From contig NC_087063.1 of assembly GCF_963678635.1 (NCBI RefSeq), positions 72,747,617-72,811,616 on the forward strand: DNA of 64,000 nt. The letters run 5' to 3'. Positions 1 through 11,180 of this stretch are shown piece after piece. The notes below the pieces were generated by a model. It made no database searches, had not been told where the DNA came from, and worked only from the letters and a program-made list of their open reading frames with translations. The position numbers were made by a program, and so were the translations under genes. Origin of the DNA: Symsagittifera roscoffensis. Lineage: Eukaryota; Xenacoelomorpha; Acoela; Convolutidae. The stretch's first letter is position 1, and every line of letters starts with the position of its first letter.

Positions 1-3000
1 ACCCCGGGAATGAACAGTTCCCTGGTGGTCCCGTCCTTGTTCGCGAGAGCAGCGGCGGAAGGGCAGCAGAGGGATTTCACCGATACACTGCAGCAGTCTA
101 TTTTCACACCTGTGATATAAAAATAAACTCCTGGAAGACTCAAGCGAAGAAGATGAGAGGCTTAATGCCCCCAAAATTCGAGGTACGAGAGATCTTGAGA
201 CCGCTTGATCGGGCGGGTTTGGAGAACACGTTACCGGTGTGGGACGATGGCAGGATGATTGTAGAAGAAGGACACATTGCACTAAAAGACGAAATGAAGT
301 TTGCCACAAGAAAATACCGGGCACCTTACGGGCTGGAACAGGTGGAGATGAGACAGGATGGGAAGGAGCTGGACGCAGCAGGCCCGTTGTACGTGGCTCT
401 GACGGAATACAGGAAACCGGATCCAACGACACCATCACTTCTGTCGGTGGGCACCCCTGGAGATTAAAGGAGCGGCCCTGTAGAAGATCAGTTCAGGAGG
501 ATTCTTGAGAGAAGAAGAGTCGAATCAGGAGAGGAAAACATGGACGAGACTCTCAGCAAGGCAGGAGAGGATATGGAAGTGGGAAACACACCGGAGCCAA
601 AGCCATCAGAAGAGGAATTCATCACTCAAGAAATGTTGAAGGATCTGAGCGGAGAAAATTGGGCAGACACTGCCACGCCACCTCTGACCTCATCTCCCCG
701 CAAGAATCTAGAGTTGCCACTGACGAGCGAGACTTCTAATATGGGAATGATACTCTTGAACGCAGAAGGAAGGGAGAAGAATACCTTCGAGGGAAACAGG
801 GATATGTTCCTAGGCACTCTGGATGAGGACGCTTGGCGAGAATTCTTGAGCGATTTCAATCGAGAAGTGGATGGCGAGATCACCCTGGATGATTTCAAGG
901 AAGAACTGTGGGACACAGTGGTGAAGGTCGGAGAGCCTGTCTTGATGGGGACGGGACTGGAGGAGAAAGCTAGAGGAGAACTGCTGAGCAAGATGGTCGA
1001 GTTGAGAAAGGCATCACGGAAGACCAAAGAAGACGAATGTAAAGACAGCTCTACTCTGAAACAAAAAACTGTCAGGAAAATAAAGGAAAGTGTAAGGGGG
1101 GATAAGGTCGAAACTAGTAATATAAATAAAAGTACTAATATCCTTAAGGCTCGAGCAGGTGGGAGGCAAGAGTTGGAAGGATTGGATGAAGACAAAGAGG
1201 TCGAATCAGTGATGATAACGGCAACGCCCCCAAGTAAAGACTTGAGGTCTCGCAAGAGGAAGAGAGAAGTAGAGGGATTGGCTAGTCCTTCGGCGGATGC
1301 GGTCTCCGAGAAAAACCTGAGAGAGACGGCGCCCATGGTGCTGGCGCGATGCAAGACTGCGGCCTACAAGAGTAGTGCTGAGCCCAGGAAACTACTCGAA
1401 ATGGAAAAGGAAATGGATGTTTCCACCAACTCGACATCTGAAGAAGACTTCAGGCCCCAGAAGACGAACATGAAGAGAGGTTCAACGAGCGGACAGACAT
1501 GGGAAGTGGATGTTGGAAAAAATTTGGGTCTCGAAGGAGCACCAGGCCATTGGGAAGCAAGTAACGAGCGATCCTCTTGAGAGGAATAAAACGAGGAACA
1601 CCTCCCGGCCCTCGAGATACTGAAGGAACTGGAAGACTGCCTAAAGAAGCTCGACAGTGGAGTGTCACGCAAGCGACGCAACTGGGCTACCCAGCAGAAG
1701 GCTGAGATTAACAAACTAGAATTGGGGAGCCAACTGAAGAGAACTTGGCAGAACTTGTTGAGAGATCATTTTGAAGAATCGATGAGGACATCCTCATCGG
1801 CATCGCCGTTGATGGCGAATCCCTTCATTAGAACCGCAGGACAACTGATGTTCGCGTTGAGCCTGGTGGGAATAGAGTTAGAGACACTGACTTCGTACGA
1901 CAAGTTGAAATTGGGAGGCAAAAATCTAGAGGTGTATCAAGTACTGATGCAACACATTGCTAGGGATAATTCAGGCTTGATTCTGGCAAGGAGGAAAGAT
2001 GCTACCTGTTTCTTGAGGTGGATAATGTCGATGATGACTGATAGTACCATCCTAGCATGTCGCCAAAAAGCGATCGGAAGTGAGACAGTGGAAAGGAGAG
2101 TCTCAGCAGTCATCTTGAACGTATACCAGAGTACTGGGATAGAAAAAGAGGATGGCTCCAGACAATCTCTAGAGAGCCACAGAAAGCTATACGAGATACG
2201 GAGATTTTACAAAAAGAAGTTCGAGGAGGAATACGACGTACACCGTAACTTGGCCTCGTCAGGGGAGTACTAGAGACCCAATAAGAAGGGAGAATATCAG
2301 TACGTGTCTGGAGTGATGGGGATGGCGTACAATCCTTTCTTGGACTCAGAGGCCGGAGACGCTCACAGGAACTACGAGGTAGCGGAGCTACTGAAGTTCT
2401 GGACAGAGAAAATAGTGGAAATAGACACAGTGGAGAGAGAGAGAGACCGAGCTTGGGCTTGATTCTCGAGAAAACGCCAGAGGTGATAAGAGTACCGCGC
2501 TCAAGTAAAAGAGTTGAACTGAAGATGGGTAATGGGAATGGCATGTTAATCACGAATCTGGGAGTGGTGTGGAAATTGCTAAGGCCCTCCTGGTGCCCAC
2601 ATCCCCACGCGAGCCTGGTCGAGGAAGTCACGGAGCGAGTGAGATTAGCACCGACGGAAGATGAAGATCTAGCAACGTTGGGTATAGTGCACAAACTGAT
2701 CTTACCTCAGGTGAAGGAGTCAGGCGAGAAGACGAATAAGCTAGGGTCGGCAAGGAAGATGGAGCCGGGTAGTTGCCTTGATTCGACGTGTGGGAGTGGA
2801 GAGTACACCTGTGACGGACGGTCATGCGTTAGGATACAATCCTTTCAAAAAGAAGATTTAGTCTTTTGGTTTGAAGACATCACTGAGAGGGAGAAGAGTG
2901 AGGTACAGATAGTGGCTGAGTGTTACGCGAGAACCACTGTGAACATAGCAACAGCTCTGGGATTCTTCTCAAGGATGTGCAGTCTGCAGTCATTAGAGAG

Positions 3001-4377
3001 GCTAGAGTCTGAACACCACTTGGTGACCGGGTTGAGTGTGGAGTCATGGCCCGGGGTGTTGCAGGTAACCCAGAAACACATCAAGAGCTGGAAGGTTGGA
3101 CTTGAAGCGGAAATGGGATTTCCCATGAGCAAAGCCTATGGTCTGCCTCTAAATGCGAAGTCCTTAGTGGGGTCAGTAAAGGCCAACCTGTGCGGCAGCC
3201 ACTACCCACTGCACATGGCGATGGTAGAGGTATCCAGCCAAAGGGTATTGATGAACAAAGCCTTCTCGGTGCCCAAGTGCGTAAGGTTGGCCCGGATGTC
3301 ACATCACTCACACAGGTTGTTGAGAAAAATCTGAGGAACAGTGCCGAGAGAGCAGAGGGATGACTTGAGTGAAATCTGGGGGGAAGAGCTTTTGAGTTTG
3401 GAAAGTGAGAACACAAGTGACCACGAGAGACAAAACGTGATCAGAAAACCAGTGGGTGGTGCTCCAAATATGGAGGAGAACGATACGATACACGAGAAGA
3501 TGATGGAGCTCGAACCTCTCCTGGAAGCCTTAGAGAGCGCAACCTTAGGAGTATTGAAATCACACATGGGGAATGCACATGCCACTGTCTGGCACAAACG
3601 GTGTGGTATCCGGATCACGCAAACCTCTGCCTGGTATGCGATGTGGAAGAAATTCGGTCGATAAGATTACCGGATCACAGGCAAAAGGTGACGCTCTTGA
3701 TGGTGAGCACGATGCTGGCTCTAAGATGGATTGAAGAAAATGTAACGAAGGATCGAGAAACGAAGACGCCGACGGCGGAGTCGATATACGCGATAGATTA
3801 TAGCAGTAGACTTGAGTTGTTTGAGACTGCATGCAAGGTATTCGCCATACCAATGGAAGTCAGACACATATGGAGCCGCTTGAGGTTCTTTCCTTGGTTT
3901 CGAGCGACGTTGACGTCCTGGTTATACATGGTAACGAAGGATCATATGAGGAAATATCAAAAGGAATATCGACAGTTCCAGGCCGAGATAGGCCCGGAGG
4001 CCTTCAAGAGACCTCTGCTGACCCATCGAAATACGATCACGACGGGTTGGAAAAGAGTTGGTAGAGTGTCCATAAACAACACCAAGGCGAGGGAGTCGAT
4101 ACTAGAGGAAGACTTGGCGAAGAACGGGAGCCTGAGTCTTCACATTTCCTTCTGTTTGAACGGAGAGTCGAGGGTGAACGGCGAGTCGAGGGTGAAGAGT
4201 TTGCCCAATCAAGCGAAGAGATTGCAGGAGCAAAGGTAATGGATGCGATCCTATGAACAGCTGAAGGCTTGGGAGGAGATCGTGATTAGCTCCGATGATG
4301 AAGAAGCACTGTTGAAAGAGTTTGCGGTGTCAAATTTGTCTGGGTCTAGTACCTCGAGGGCAAAGAACGCGAGATGA
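1..4377 (+). pseudogene. Decayed 3' half of the giant retroelement's third ORF (copy 1)
   Basis: This region is homologous along its length to the C-terminal half (about residues 1454-2917) of the intact ORF at 23012-31765; the window edge cuts off the rest. Runs such as EIVISSDDEE and the Cys-rich patch SCLDSTCG are shared. It is broken: a TAA at 465-467 replaces a lysine codon, frame changes lie near 1515-1660, 2430-2450 and 3540-3600, and further stops sit at 2271-2273, 3332-3334 and 4237-4239. The last stop, TGA at 4375-4377, matches the end of the intact copy. Function is unknown. The copy shows that the long third ORF is a regular part of this element family, and it is clearly older than the element at 10246-33102. 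Confidence 0.9.
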
Positions 4378-4798
4378 GCAGGTGGCTCAAAGGGAAATTC
4401 TAGAGTCTTGAGTCTTGAGAGGAAAGGAGGCTCGAGGGTGAACTCGGATGAAATCTGGGTTCACCAAAGAGATATTGTTATTAAACTGTTATATCTATTA
4501 TATAAATCAAAATGCTGCATGACAATTTCCTGATTGAATAGGGCAAAAGAAATTTTAAATTACTAGCTTAAAAAGCGAAAATCCACAGGTGCAGGTGTGT
4601 GCAGATTTTGATTGCTGTTTAGCGATAGTGTGAAAATTTTACATGGTTGTGAATTTTGGGCTGTAGATAAACTTAAGTCTGCTGCAAACTTCTGTAATTG
4701 ACCACTGGCACTGTATCTTGAGTAACACTCGGGTTCCTGGGGATTCACTGACAGACGGCAGCACGCGATGAGGTTATCGATCTTGAGTCCGGGGAGTA
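4378..4798 (+). other. 3' untranslated region of element copy 1
   Basis: No gene is seen. The segment aligns with 31766-32194 of the younger element, including the stretch GTGCAGGTGTGTGCAGATTT. It ends in the purine-rich GGGGAGTA directly before the LTR, a candidate polypurine tract found at the same place in both copies. Confidence 0.7.
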
Positions 4799-5678
4799 TG
4801 TGCCAGTCGGTCATATCTGGAAGTTTGACCTTGAGGAACACGAAAATACGTGGTTTTGGAAGGAAGTTCTATTTTTCAAAAATTCGAATGGAGCCTGTCA
4901 TGCTCAGTTTTCTCGCGACAGCTGAAAATATAAAATATAAAATCAGAACGGCCGAATTTACAATAGCGGGAAAGTGACAGAAAAACAGCGGGAAATTGCT
5001 ATTCGCAATTTCCAAGATAACAATAAAACCACGAGAGTAGAGCTGTCCCATCTTTATATAGGAGACGGTGATTACAAAAGAAGATCGGAATCTAGCTGAA
5101 CCAGAGTGAGCCTTCGGTGGAAAAGTGGACAACCGAAGTGTCCCAATGGTCCAGAACCAAAACTCCATTCTTGAGATAAAACTTGTTCGATTATAACTTA
5201 TTGAATTAAAATTCATTCCCCGATCATTCTCAAGTTGCTTACTAATTTAGTTACCTCTAGTTCTCGAGTGTGCTGCTATGTAAGTACCTAATTTAATTTT
5301 CCCGAGTGTGTTTTATGATTGTTATTTTGAGGTAAGGCGAGTTTTAGGTTGATCCATCTGAAATGGATCAAAGATCCACTGTCTAATAAAAAGTAACTTA
5401 ACGGATTGTTCCGACCCTGTTTTTAACGGCGTTCGTGTGTTTTGGGTATCTCGAGACCTAAGTATGGGGACGTTCTTATTTTCTAGAGTGGGGGGATATT
5501 TTGGTAGTGGCCTTTAAGCTGTAACGGGTTCTAGTCTCATGTCGCAAGTGAACCGAATTGGCTCCGACCGTTTTGAGGTAGAAAACCACAAGAGATAGTG
5601 TCCCTGACTCTTGAGCCAATGGTTATAGGGCCTAATTTTCTTAAGCCACATATGTGACCGAAGTAGGCGACTCTTACA
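4799..5678 (+). repeat. 3' LTR of element copy 1 (880 bp)
   Basis: It begins TGTGCCAGTCGG and ends CTTACA, matching the start and end of the two 908-bp LTRs at 10246-11153 and 32195-33102, but with many substitutions and small gaps. It contains a TTTATATAGG box near 5050 that the younger LTRs lack, and it keeps the hairpin GATCCAT/ATGGATC before AATAAA. No matching 5' LTR is inside the window. Confidence 0.85.
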
Positions 5679-5718
5679 GGGCTATCCAATCCAGTTGCCC
5701 GGTCTTTCAATCAATTCA

Positions 5719-5757
5719 CTGAAACTATTTAATAATTTTATCACAACAATTAGGCTA
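5719..5757. repeat. Left copy of a direct repeat flanking the LINE
   Basis: GAAACTATTTAATAA followed by TTTATCACAACA occurs here and again at about 9610-9648 with two or three mismatches. The two copies bracket the minus-strand LINE, so they may be an unusually long and now diverged target-site duplication. Confidence 0.5.
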
Positions 5758-5922
5758 ATTGATATGACTAAGGAATTTCGGTATATGCTGGGAAATTATC
5801 CTAAATTGGTTTCGGCATCTCTCTTAGACAAAAAAAACAACAACAAAACAAAAAAGAATTAATTCCCTTATTAAAAATAAGGCAAAACTTATATAAATAG
5901 ATGAACAAATATATGTTAAAAA

Positions 5923-8745
5923 TTAAGATCTACAGAAAGAGCAACGGCACTTCAAAAACCAAGTGCATGAGGTTTCACGATTGAAGATTTTAGAGCGCTC
6001 TAATAAGAAGTCTTTGAGGGTACTGCGACAAGGGCGCAAAGAGGTGAAAAAGTCGATCTCCGTTGTTTTCAGCATGTAGTTCACGGCACGTGCTGTTCGA
6101 TGGGTGAAGAACGTCTCGGTTGACCATCTTCTTGCGGTTTTCACTGTCATCAACGCGCTAGATCTTGATATCGTCACCTTAAAAAAATAATACGCAGCAA
6201 AAGGGAGTTCTGAGTCGCCCTTTAACATTTTGTGGAAAAGGATAAGGTCGTTAAATATAAGCGTGAAGGAGATGGGAAGCGAATTCGTTAAAGAAAGTTG
6301 CTTTAAATAAGATAAATGACCTGTAACCCAGGTAAGACATTTCCTGTTGAAATTCTCAAGCTTCCTTAACATAGTTAAAGAGGGAGACCACACAGGACTA
6401 GCATACAATAAAATACTTTTAACACAAGTATTGATGAACATGAGTTTAACAGAAAGTGGAATGTGATATGGAATAGAACGTTTGAAAAAATGAAAGCTTT
6501 TATTGCTCGATAGAAGTTTTTTACTAATATGGTCTGACCAAGTAAGATCAGAGCTAAGAAGCAGACCAAGGTCTTTGAGAAAATTAATAGAATGAACAGG
6601 TTGATTGTTAACAAAAATACAATCAGGAAATTTGCCATTGAATATAATGAAATTGCACTTGTCTTTATTGATCTTAAGACCATTCTGAGTACACCAATGA
6701 GTGAAACTGTCCACATCAGACTGTAAATTACCGCAATTTGTCTTACAAATGAGTTTTGAGTCATCAGCGAGAAGAAAACAGTTTGAATGGTTAAATATAT
6801 CAGGAAGATCATTAATAAACAAAAGGAAAAGCAGAGGAACCAGTACGCTCCCTTGAGGTACACCACTAGTAACTGGTAAAGTGGTGGAAATGCTTGTTCG
6901 AACTTTAACACATTGAAAACGGTTTGAAAGATAAGAAATCAAAAGAGTGGTAAAAATATCGTCAAAACCAAAAGCAGCAAACTTCTGTACAGTAATGTCG
7001 TGCCTGACAGAACCGAAAGCTTTGCTAAAATCGAAATACATGGCAGCGCAAGGAACTTTGGCATCATGAGTGTGATATACTTCATCTAGATATGAGAGCA
7101 TTTGCGTTATGGTGGAAGGCTACTTGCGGAATCCATGCTGAGCATTCGAAATTTTGTATCGAACTCGAGGGTAAATATAATTGAACAAAATACGCTCGAA
7201 AATGAGTGAAAGATGAGGAAGTATGCTAACTGGCCGATAATTAGTGATATCATAAGGAGAACCAGATTTGAAAACAGGAGTGATGAATGCAGTTTTCCAG
7301 GAATCGCGCCAAACACAAGATTGTATAATGGATAAGAAAAGGAAAGAAACAAGCGGAGAAAGAATGCTGTGACAGGATTTATAAATGAAAGCAGGTATAT
7401 TATCTGTAGAACGAGTCTCTTTGCATTTAGCTAGGAGCTCGCCAACAATACTGGGGGAGACATCAACTTCGGAAAGTTTGATTTCCGAATCAGCCAAACT
7501 ACCACCAGCGGAAGGACTACTTTCAGATACTTGATAAACAGAAGCGAAATATTGATTGAAAGTCTCACTAATTAAAACATCGCTCTCGACCTGTTTGCGT
7601 CCCCAAAAAAGTTTAGTAGGGACAGGTTGTGTTGATTTAAATTGGTTAAGAAACATAAAAACATGCCTGGGAGAATTCGGCGAAAAACGTTGAATCAGCA
7701 GAGTTTTATCGAGTTCAACTGAGTTTGAGAAATCAATCTCTAATTGAGACAGATATTGGGTATTAACACAATTCGAATTGTTCATAGTTCTCAGTTTATT
7801 AGCAATATAAATAGAATGAGATGAGAAGTAAGACGGAAAATCTTTTCTGCGAGCCGTAATTTTACGACATGAAGAATCAAGTGCTTGATAAACAATTTCG
7901 TTGAACTTGTCAATGAACTCATTATGACAGTTTGAATGCAAGATAGAGTATAAGGGGGATATAGCCCGACTGAAACTTTCTAAATTAAGACTACTTTTTG
8001 AGTAAGTGACAGATCGCTTTGTAGTAAAATGTGAAACTGAACTTGCAGCAAATACATGCGCAAAAACAGGAAAATGATCAGAATAAGCAGTGGCACCTCG
8101 AAAAACTATGAATCGATGAGGATCTGAAACGCAGAGCAAGTCAAGGATGTTGCCCGAAACTATGGTGCTGAAATCAACAATTTGAAGCAAGTCAAGATCA
8201 TCTAGTGCTGTCAAAAATTTGTTTGAATAATCAGAAGTAGCAGTGTGTGAGCTCCAGCAGACATCAGGAAGGTTGATGTCTCCGAGAACTGCGGTAACAA
8301 CTCGGTCTTTCGCAACTTTGCGACCGAGACATTTTACAACCTCATCACGGTGGTTAAACATAGCCTCAACAAGCACAGAAGGATCAACTCTGAATAATGA
8401 AGTTTGAGGTGGATTGTAAATCAATAAGAAACTATAAAATGCTTTCTGGAAATCAATAATGATAGAACAGCAGAAATCAGAGTAAGAAAAAGATGATAAA
8501 ATACTGAGTTCCAGGCTCACACGGACAGCAATAGGCACTCCTCCATGTGCTCCTGCAGTTCTGTCAAGTCGCATGAGGACGTGATAGCCAGAAGCAGGGA
8601 AGATTTCGTGATTCTCTATCTCATCATAGAGCCAGGTTTCGGTGATAAACAGTAAATCAATGTTGTTAGAAAGCAGAAAATTGCATAGCTTGAGACGTTG
8701 AGTACTTGTTATCAAGCTTTGAGCGTTGATAAGACACAACCTCAA
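5923..8745 (-). pseudogene. LINE ORF2: endonuclease-reverse transcriptase with one internal stop
   Basis: The product nicks target DNA and copies the element RNA at the nick. N-terminal endonuclease motifs are visible in order: NAQSL, ETWL, GDINLPD and SDHFPV. The RT follows with QHGFRK, motif A FDFSKAF, the loop GVPQGSVL and motif C LLADDSKL, where both aspartates are kept. About 941 codons are open except for one TAG near 7122-7120 right after QHGFRK. Motif A reads SKAFGSV where relatives usually have SKAFDSV. SPLLF is VPLLF. The reading frame begins at TTG; no ATG precedes the first endonuclease motif, and the frame is the same as ORF1. Without the TAG it would be a full-length protein, so this copy is recently disabled. 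Confidence 0.85.
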
Positions 8746-8750
8746 ATCCG

Positions 8751-8757
8751 CTAGTCA
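8751..8757 (-). promoter_or_regulatory. Candidate stop-codon readthrough site TGA-CTA-G between LINE ORF1 and ORF2
   Basis: On the minus strand ORF1 ends CCC GAA TGA CTA GCG, and the same frame then runs into ORF2. UGA followed by CUAG is the best-known leaky stop context in animals and some viruses. ORF2 has no ATG before its first catalytic motif, which makes readthrough a natural way to make it as an ORF1-ORF2 fusion. An out-of-frame ATG overlaps the stop (ATGA) but does not lead into ORF2. Confidence 0.55.
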
Positions 8758-9603
8758 TTCGGGTAACGGAATTTCCACATTATTATGGTAAAGGTTCAGG
8801 TTTTTTATTTTGAGATCGCTCTTTCGAATGTTGTCTTTGGTGGAAACATCAGTCCTCAGTTTCAATATTTTACGCAATTTGATTTGGTCAGTAGGAGACA
8901 GAGATTTTGAAATGTAAATGGGAGATTGAAAAGATTGCAGTTTGTAAGCTTTAGATAAAACTTTGACACAGTCAAATTGGGAAGTAAATTCAACAAGTAA
9001 GGTGCGTGGGCGCGTACTGGTAGCAATACGTTTTCCCAGGCGCTTGAAAAATTTAACTTTAACAAAAGAATCCTGCCCTAGGTGAGTCAAAATAGCAGTA
9101 ATATGGTGAATATCAGATTCAGTTTGTGATTTGAAATCACCTCTGTTTTCGGATATACCATCAATTTTCAATTCACGAGTCCAAGTATTATCGACAGGAG
9201 AAGAAATTGCAGGAACAGTAGTAGGAGTTGAAGCAACTGCGGCGTATGTTTGAGCAGAGCTCGAAACTGTACCAGCAATTTCAGTAAATTTCTCAGTAAG
9301 TTTATCGGTAAAATTAGATAAAATAACTTCGATCTTTGGAGTAATAACCTTATCCAAGGTGTTGTCTAAAATTTTCTGATTGATTGGTTCATTGAATTTC
9401 AGACACTCACCGCAGACATATTGAATGTTGTCAATCTTGGTGATCTGTTGAACGAGCTCTTGTGATAGTCCACAACACTTGTCATGCATCCACTTCCTAC
9501 ACGAGTAGCAGAAGATCCATCCACCAATCGTCTCAGAACATTTGTTACACACATCTTGTTCAGCAGTTGAATTTGCTCGATTCGTGCGTTTGATCGGAGC
9601 CAT
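8755..9603 (-). CDS. LINE ORF1: PHD finger plus RRM-like RNA-binding protein
   Basis: The 282-codon ORF starts at ATG 9603-9601. Residues about 18-70 form a PHD-type zinc finger (CNKC, CYSC, WMHDKC, CGEC). Residues about 165-265 resemble the RRM-like domain of LINE ORF1 proteins (GKR, RPRTLLVEF, IYISKSLS). Such proteins coat the element RNA; PHD fingers often touch histone tails. The ORF ends at TGA 8757-8755 and ORF2 continues in the same frame 12 nt later. It looks intact. Confidence 0.85.
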   Translation of the reverse strand: MAPIKRTNRANSTAEQDVCNKCSETIGGWIFCYSCRKWMHDKCCGLSQELVQQITKIDNIQYVCGECLKFNEPINQKILDNTLDKVITPKIEVILSNFTDKLTEKFTEIAGTVSSSAQTYAAVASTPTTVPAISSPVDNTWTRELKIDGISENRGDFKSQTESDIHHITAILTHLGQDSFVKVKFFKRLGKRIATSTRPRTLLVEFTSQFDCVKVLSKAYKLQSFQSPIYISKSLSPTDQIKLRKILKLRTDVSTKDNIRKSDLKIKNLNLYHNNVEIPLPE

Positions 9604-9657
9604 TTATAAGAAACTATTTAATAAGTTTATCACAACATTTAGGCTAAGTACTATGCT

Positions 9658-10008
9658 TAGAGTTGGCATAGTACTAGTAAATGTACTGGTACGGTACAGT
9701 ACCAAAGTTAGGAGGTACTAGTGCCTTGGCAACACGGGGTGTTTTAACTCAATTTTCGCTTAGTATTTAATAAGCTATCGAAGTTTTCGTTGCTTACGCA
9801 GAAATTGAATCGTTTACTTTTGCGTTTTCAGCGTTTTAACTCTTCTACTTGATAATGTTGATAAAATCAATTATCCAAATGGTGACTTCGAATAAATTTT
9901 TTCGAAACAAATTTTTTTAGCCTGAACTAAATCCTTTTTGCGGTACCAGTACATGTACTAGTTCGTACGGTACTGGTTTTAGGTGGTACTAGTACATTGC
10001 GAACTCTA
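9658..10008. mobile_element. Small inverted-repeat element rich in GTAC (MITE-like)
   Basis: The left end reads AGAGTTGGCATAGTACTAGT. The right end in reverse complement reads AGAGTTCGCAATGTACTAGT. Both ends are followed by runs of GTAC-containing words that also pair. The ends resemble hAT-type termini, but I could not find a convincing 8-bp target duplication. There is no coding potential inside. To its right, 10009-10245 shows nothing recognisable. Confidence 0.5.
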
Positions 10009-10245
10009 ATCTCTCTCCAAACACTTTGACCAAAATTTTAGCTAATTGACATAACTATTTCACAATGAATTTTAACACCTGTCGACAGATTTCATTCAAC
10101 GCCACAATTTTTAATGCCCTTTGACCTCTTTGGGTCTTAGAAGTTTTTGTCGGTTTTTTTCTCGATTATATGTGTTTATATTTTGTTTTGGGAATCCTAT
10201 AAGCTTGGTTCGGTATTTATATTTCGTATAAACTAGGCATAAAAG

Positions 10246-11153
10246 TGTGCCAGTCGGTCATATTCGGAAGTTTGACCTTGAGAGAAGCAAAAAACACTTG
10301 ATTTTGGAGTGAAATTTAGTTTTTCAATATTTCGAATGGAACCTGTCATGCACGATTTTCTCGCGATAACTGAAAATCAGAAAAGAGAAGTCAGAACAAT
10401 CGAGTAACAATCGCGGGAAAGTTGCTAAATAAAACGGTGGGAAATTGCTATTCGCAATTTCTGTCACAATAGAACAAGAGTAGAGCTGTCCCATCTGAAA
10501 CAGAGACAAGCGTATTCCCGAGAACTGGATTGTCATTACTCGATTGGATTATTATTTGAACTGGACTAGAGTGAACCTTCGGTGGAAAGGTGGACAGCTT
10601 GAGTGTCCCAATGGTTCACGAGAAACTATATCCTAGAGTTAAAACTTGTCCTTGTCATTGAAACTGATAAACATTAAAACTCATTTAGTTACATTATTTA
10701 ATTCTCGAGTTGATTACCGACTGAAGTACTTCCCTTTCTTGAGCGTGCTACGATGTGAGTACCTAATTTAAATTTCTAGAGTGTGTTTTATAATTGTTAT
10801 GTTGAGGTAAGGCGAGTTTTAGTATGATCCATCTGAAATGGATCAAAGTTCCACTGTCTAATAAAAATAAACTTAACGGATTGTTCTAACCCGGTTTTTA
10901 ACGGCGTTCATGTATTTTGGGTATCTAGAGACCTAAGTATGGGGACGTTTCTAATTCTAGAGTGGGGGGATATTTTAGTAGTAGCCTTTAAGCTGTAACG
11001 GGTCGTAGTCTCATGTCACAAATGAACCGAACTGGCTCCGACCGTTCTTGAGGTAGAAAAACACAAGAGATGGTGTCCCTGACCCTTGAGCCAGTGGTTA
11101 TAGGGCCTATTTTTCTTAAGCCTCATGTGTGACTGCAGTAGACGAATGTTACA
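10246..11153 (+). repeat. 5' LTR of the giant element
   Basis: It starts TGTGCCAGTCGG and ends GAATGTTACA (TG...CA). It has exactly the same length as the 3' LTR. Differences seen by eye include CAATATTT/CAAAATTT, AACCTGTC/AACCAGTC, two changes around GACAAGCGTATT, two in TTTTAGTATGATCC and ACAAATG/ACAAACG. It should drive transcription; no clear TATA box is visible. Confidence 0.92.
10826..10871 (+). promoter_or_regulatory. LTR hairpin followed by two AATAAA polyadenylation signals
   Basis: GATCCAT-CTGAA-ATGGATC forms a perfect 7-bp stem with a 5-nt loop. AATAAA follows at 10860 and again at 10866. The same arrangement is kept in the diverged LTR of copy 1, in the 3' LTR and in the duplicated LTR fragment at 34247-34618, so it is probably functional in 3'-end formation. 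Confidence 0.5.
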
Positions 11154-11164
11154 TAGTGTTTTTA

Positions 11165-11180
11165 TGGCGCTCCTGGGTGT
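11165..11180 (+). other. Candidate primer-binding site
   Basis: TGGCGCTCCTGGGTGT begins 12 nt after the 5' LTR. It starts with TGG, as expected for pairing with the CCA end of a tRNA, and TGGCGC is common in elements primed by lysine tRNA. The spacing is larger than usual and I cannot name the tRNA. Confidence 0.35.

Larger units (their letters stand above)
5758..9609 (-). mobile_element. CR1-like non-LTR retrotransposon, minus strand
   Basis: The element reads right to left: ORF1 with a PHD finger (9603-8755), one TGA, ORF2 with endonuclease and reverse transcriptase (8745-5923), then about 165 nt of 3' untranslated sequence. ORF1 PHD plus RRM-like, an apurinic-type endonuclease, an RT and no RNase H is the layout of CR1/L2-type LINEs. 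Only a few bases lie upstream of the ORF1 ATG, so the 5' end is probably truncated. I see no long poly-A tail. The insertion lies just right of the LTR of element copy 1. Confidence 0.8.
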
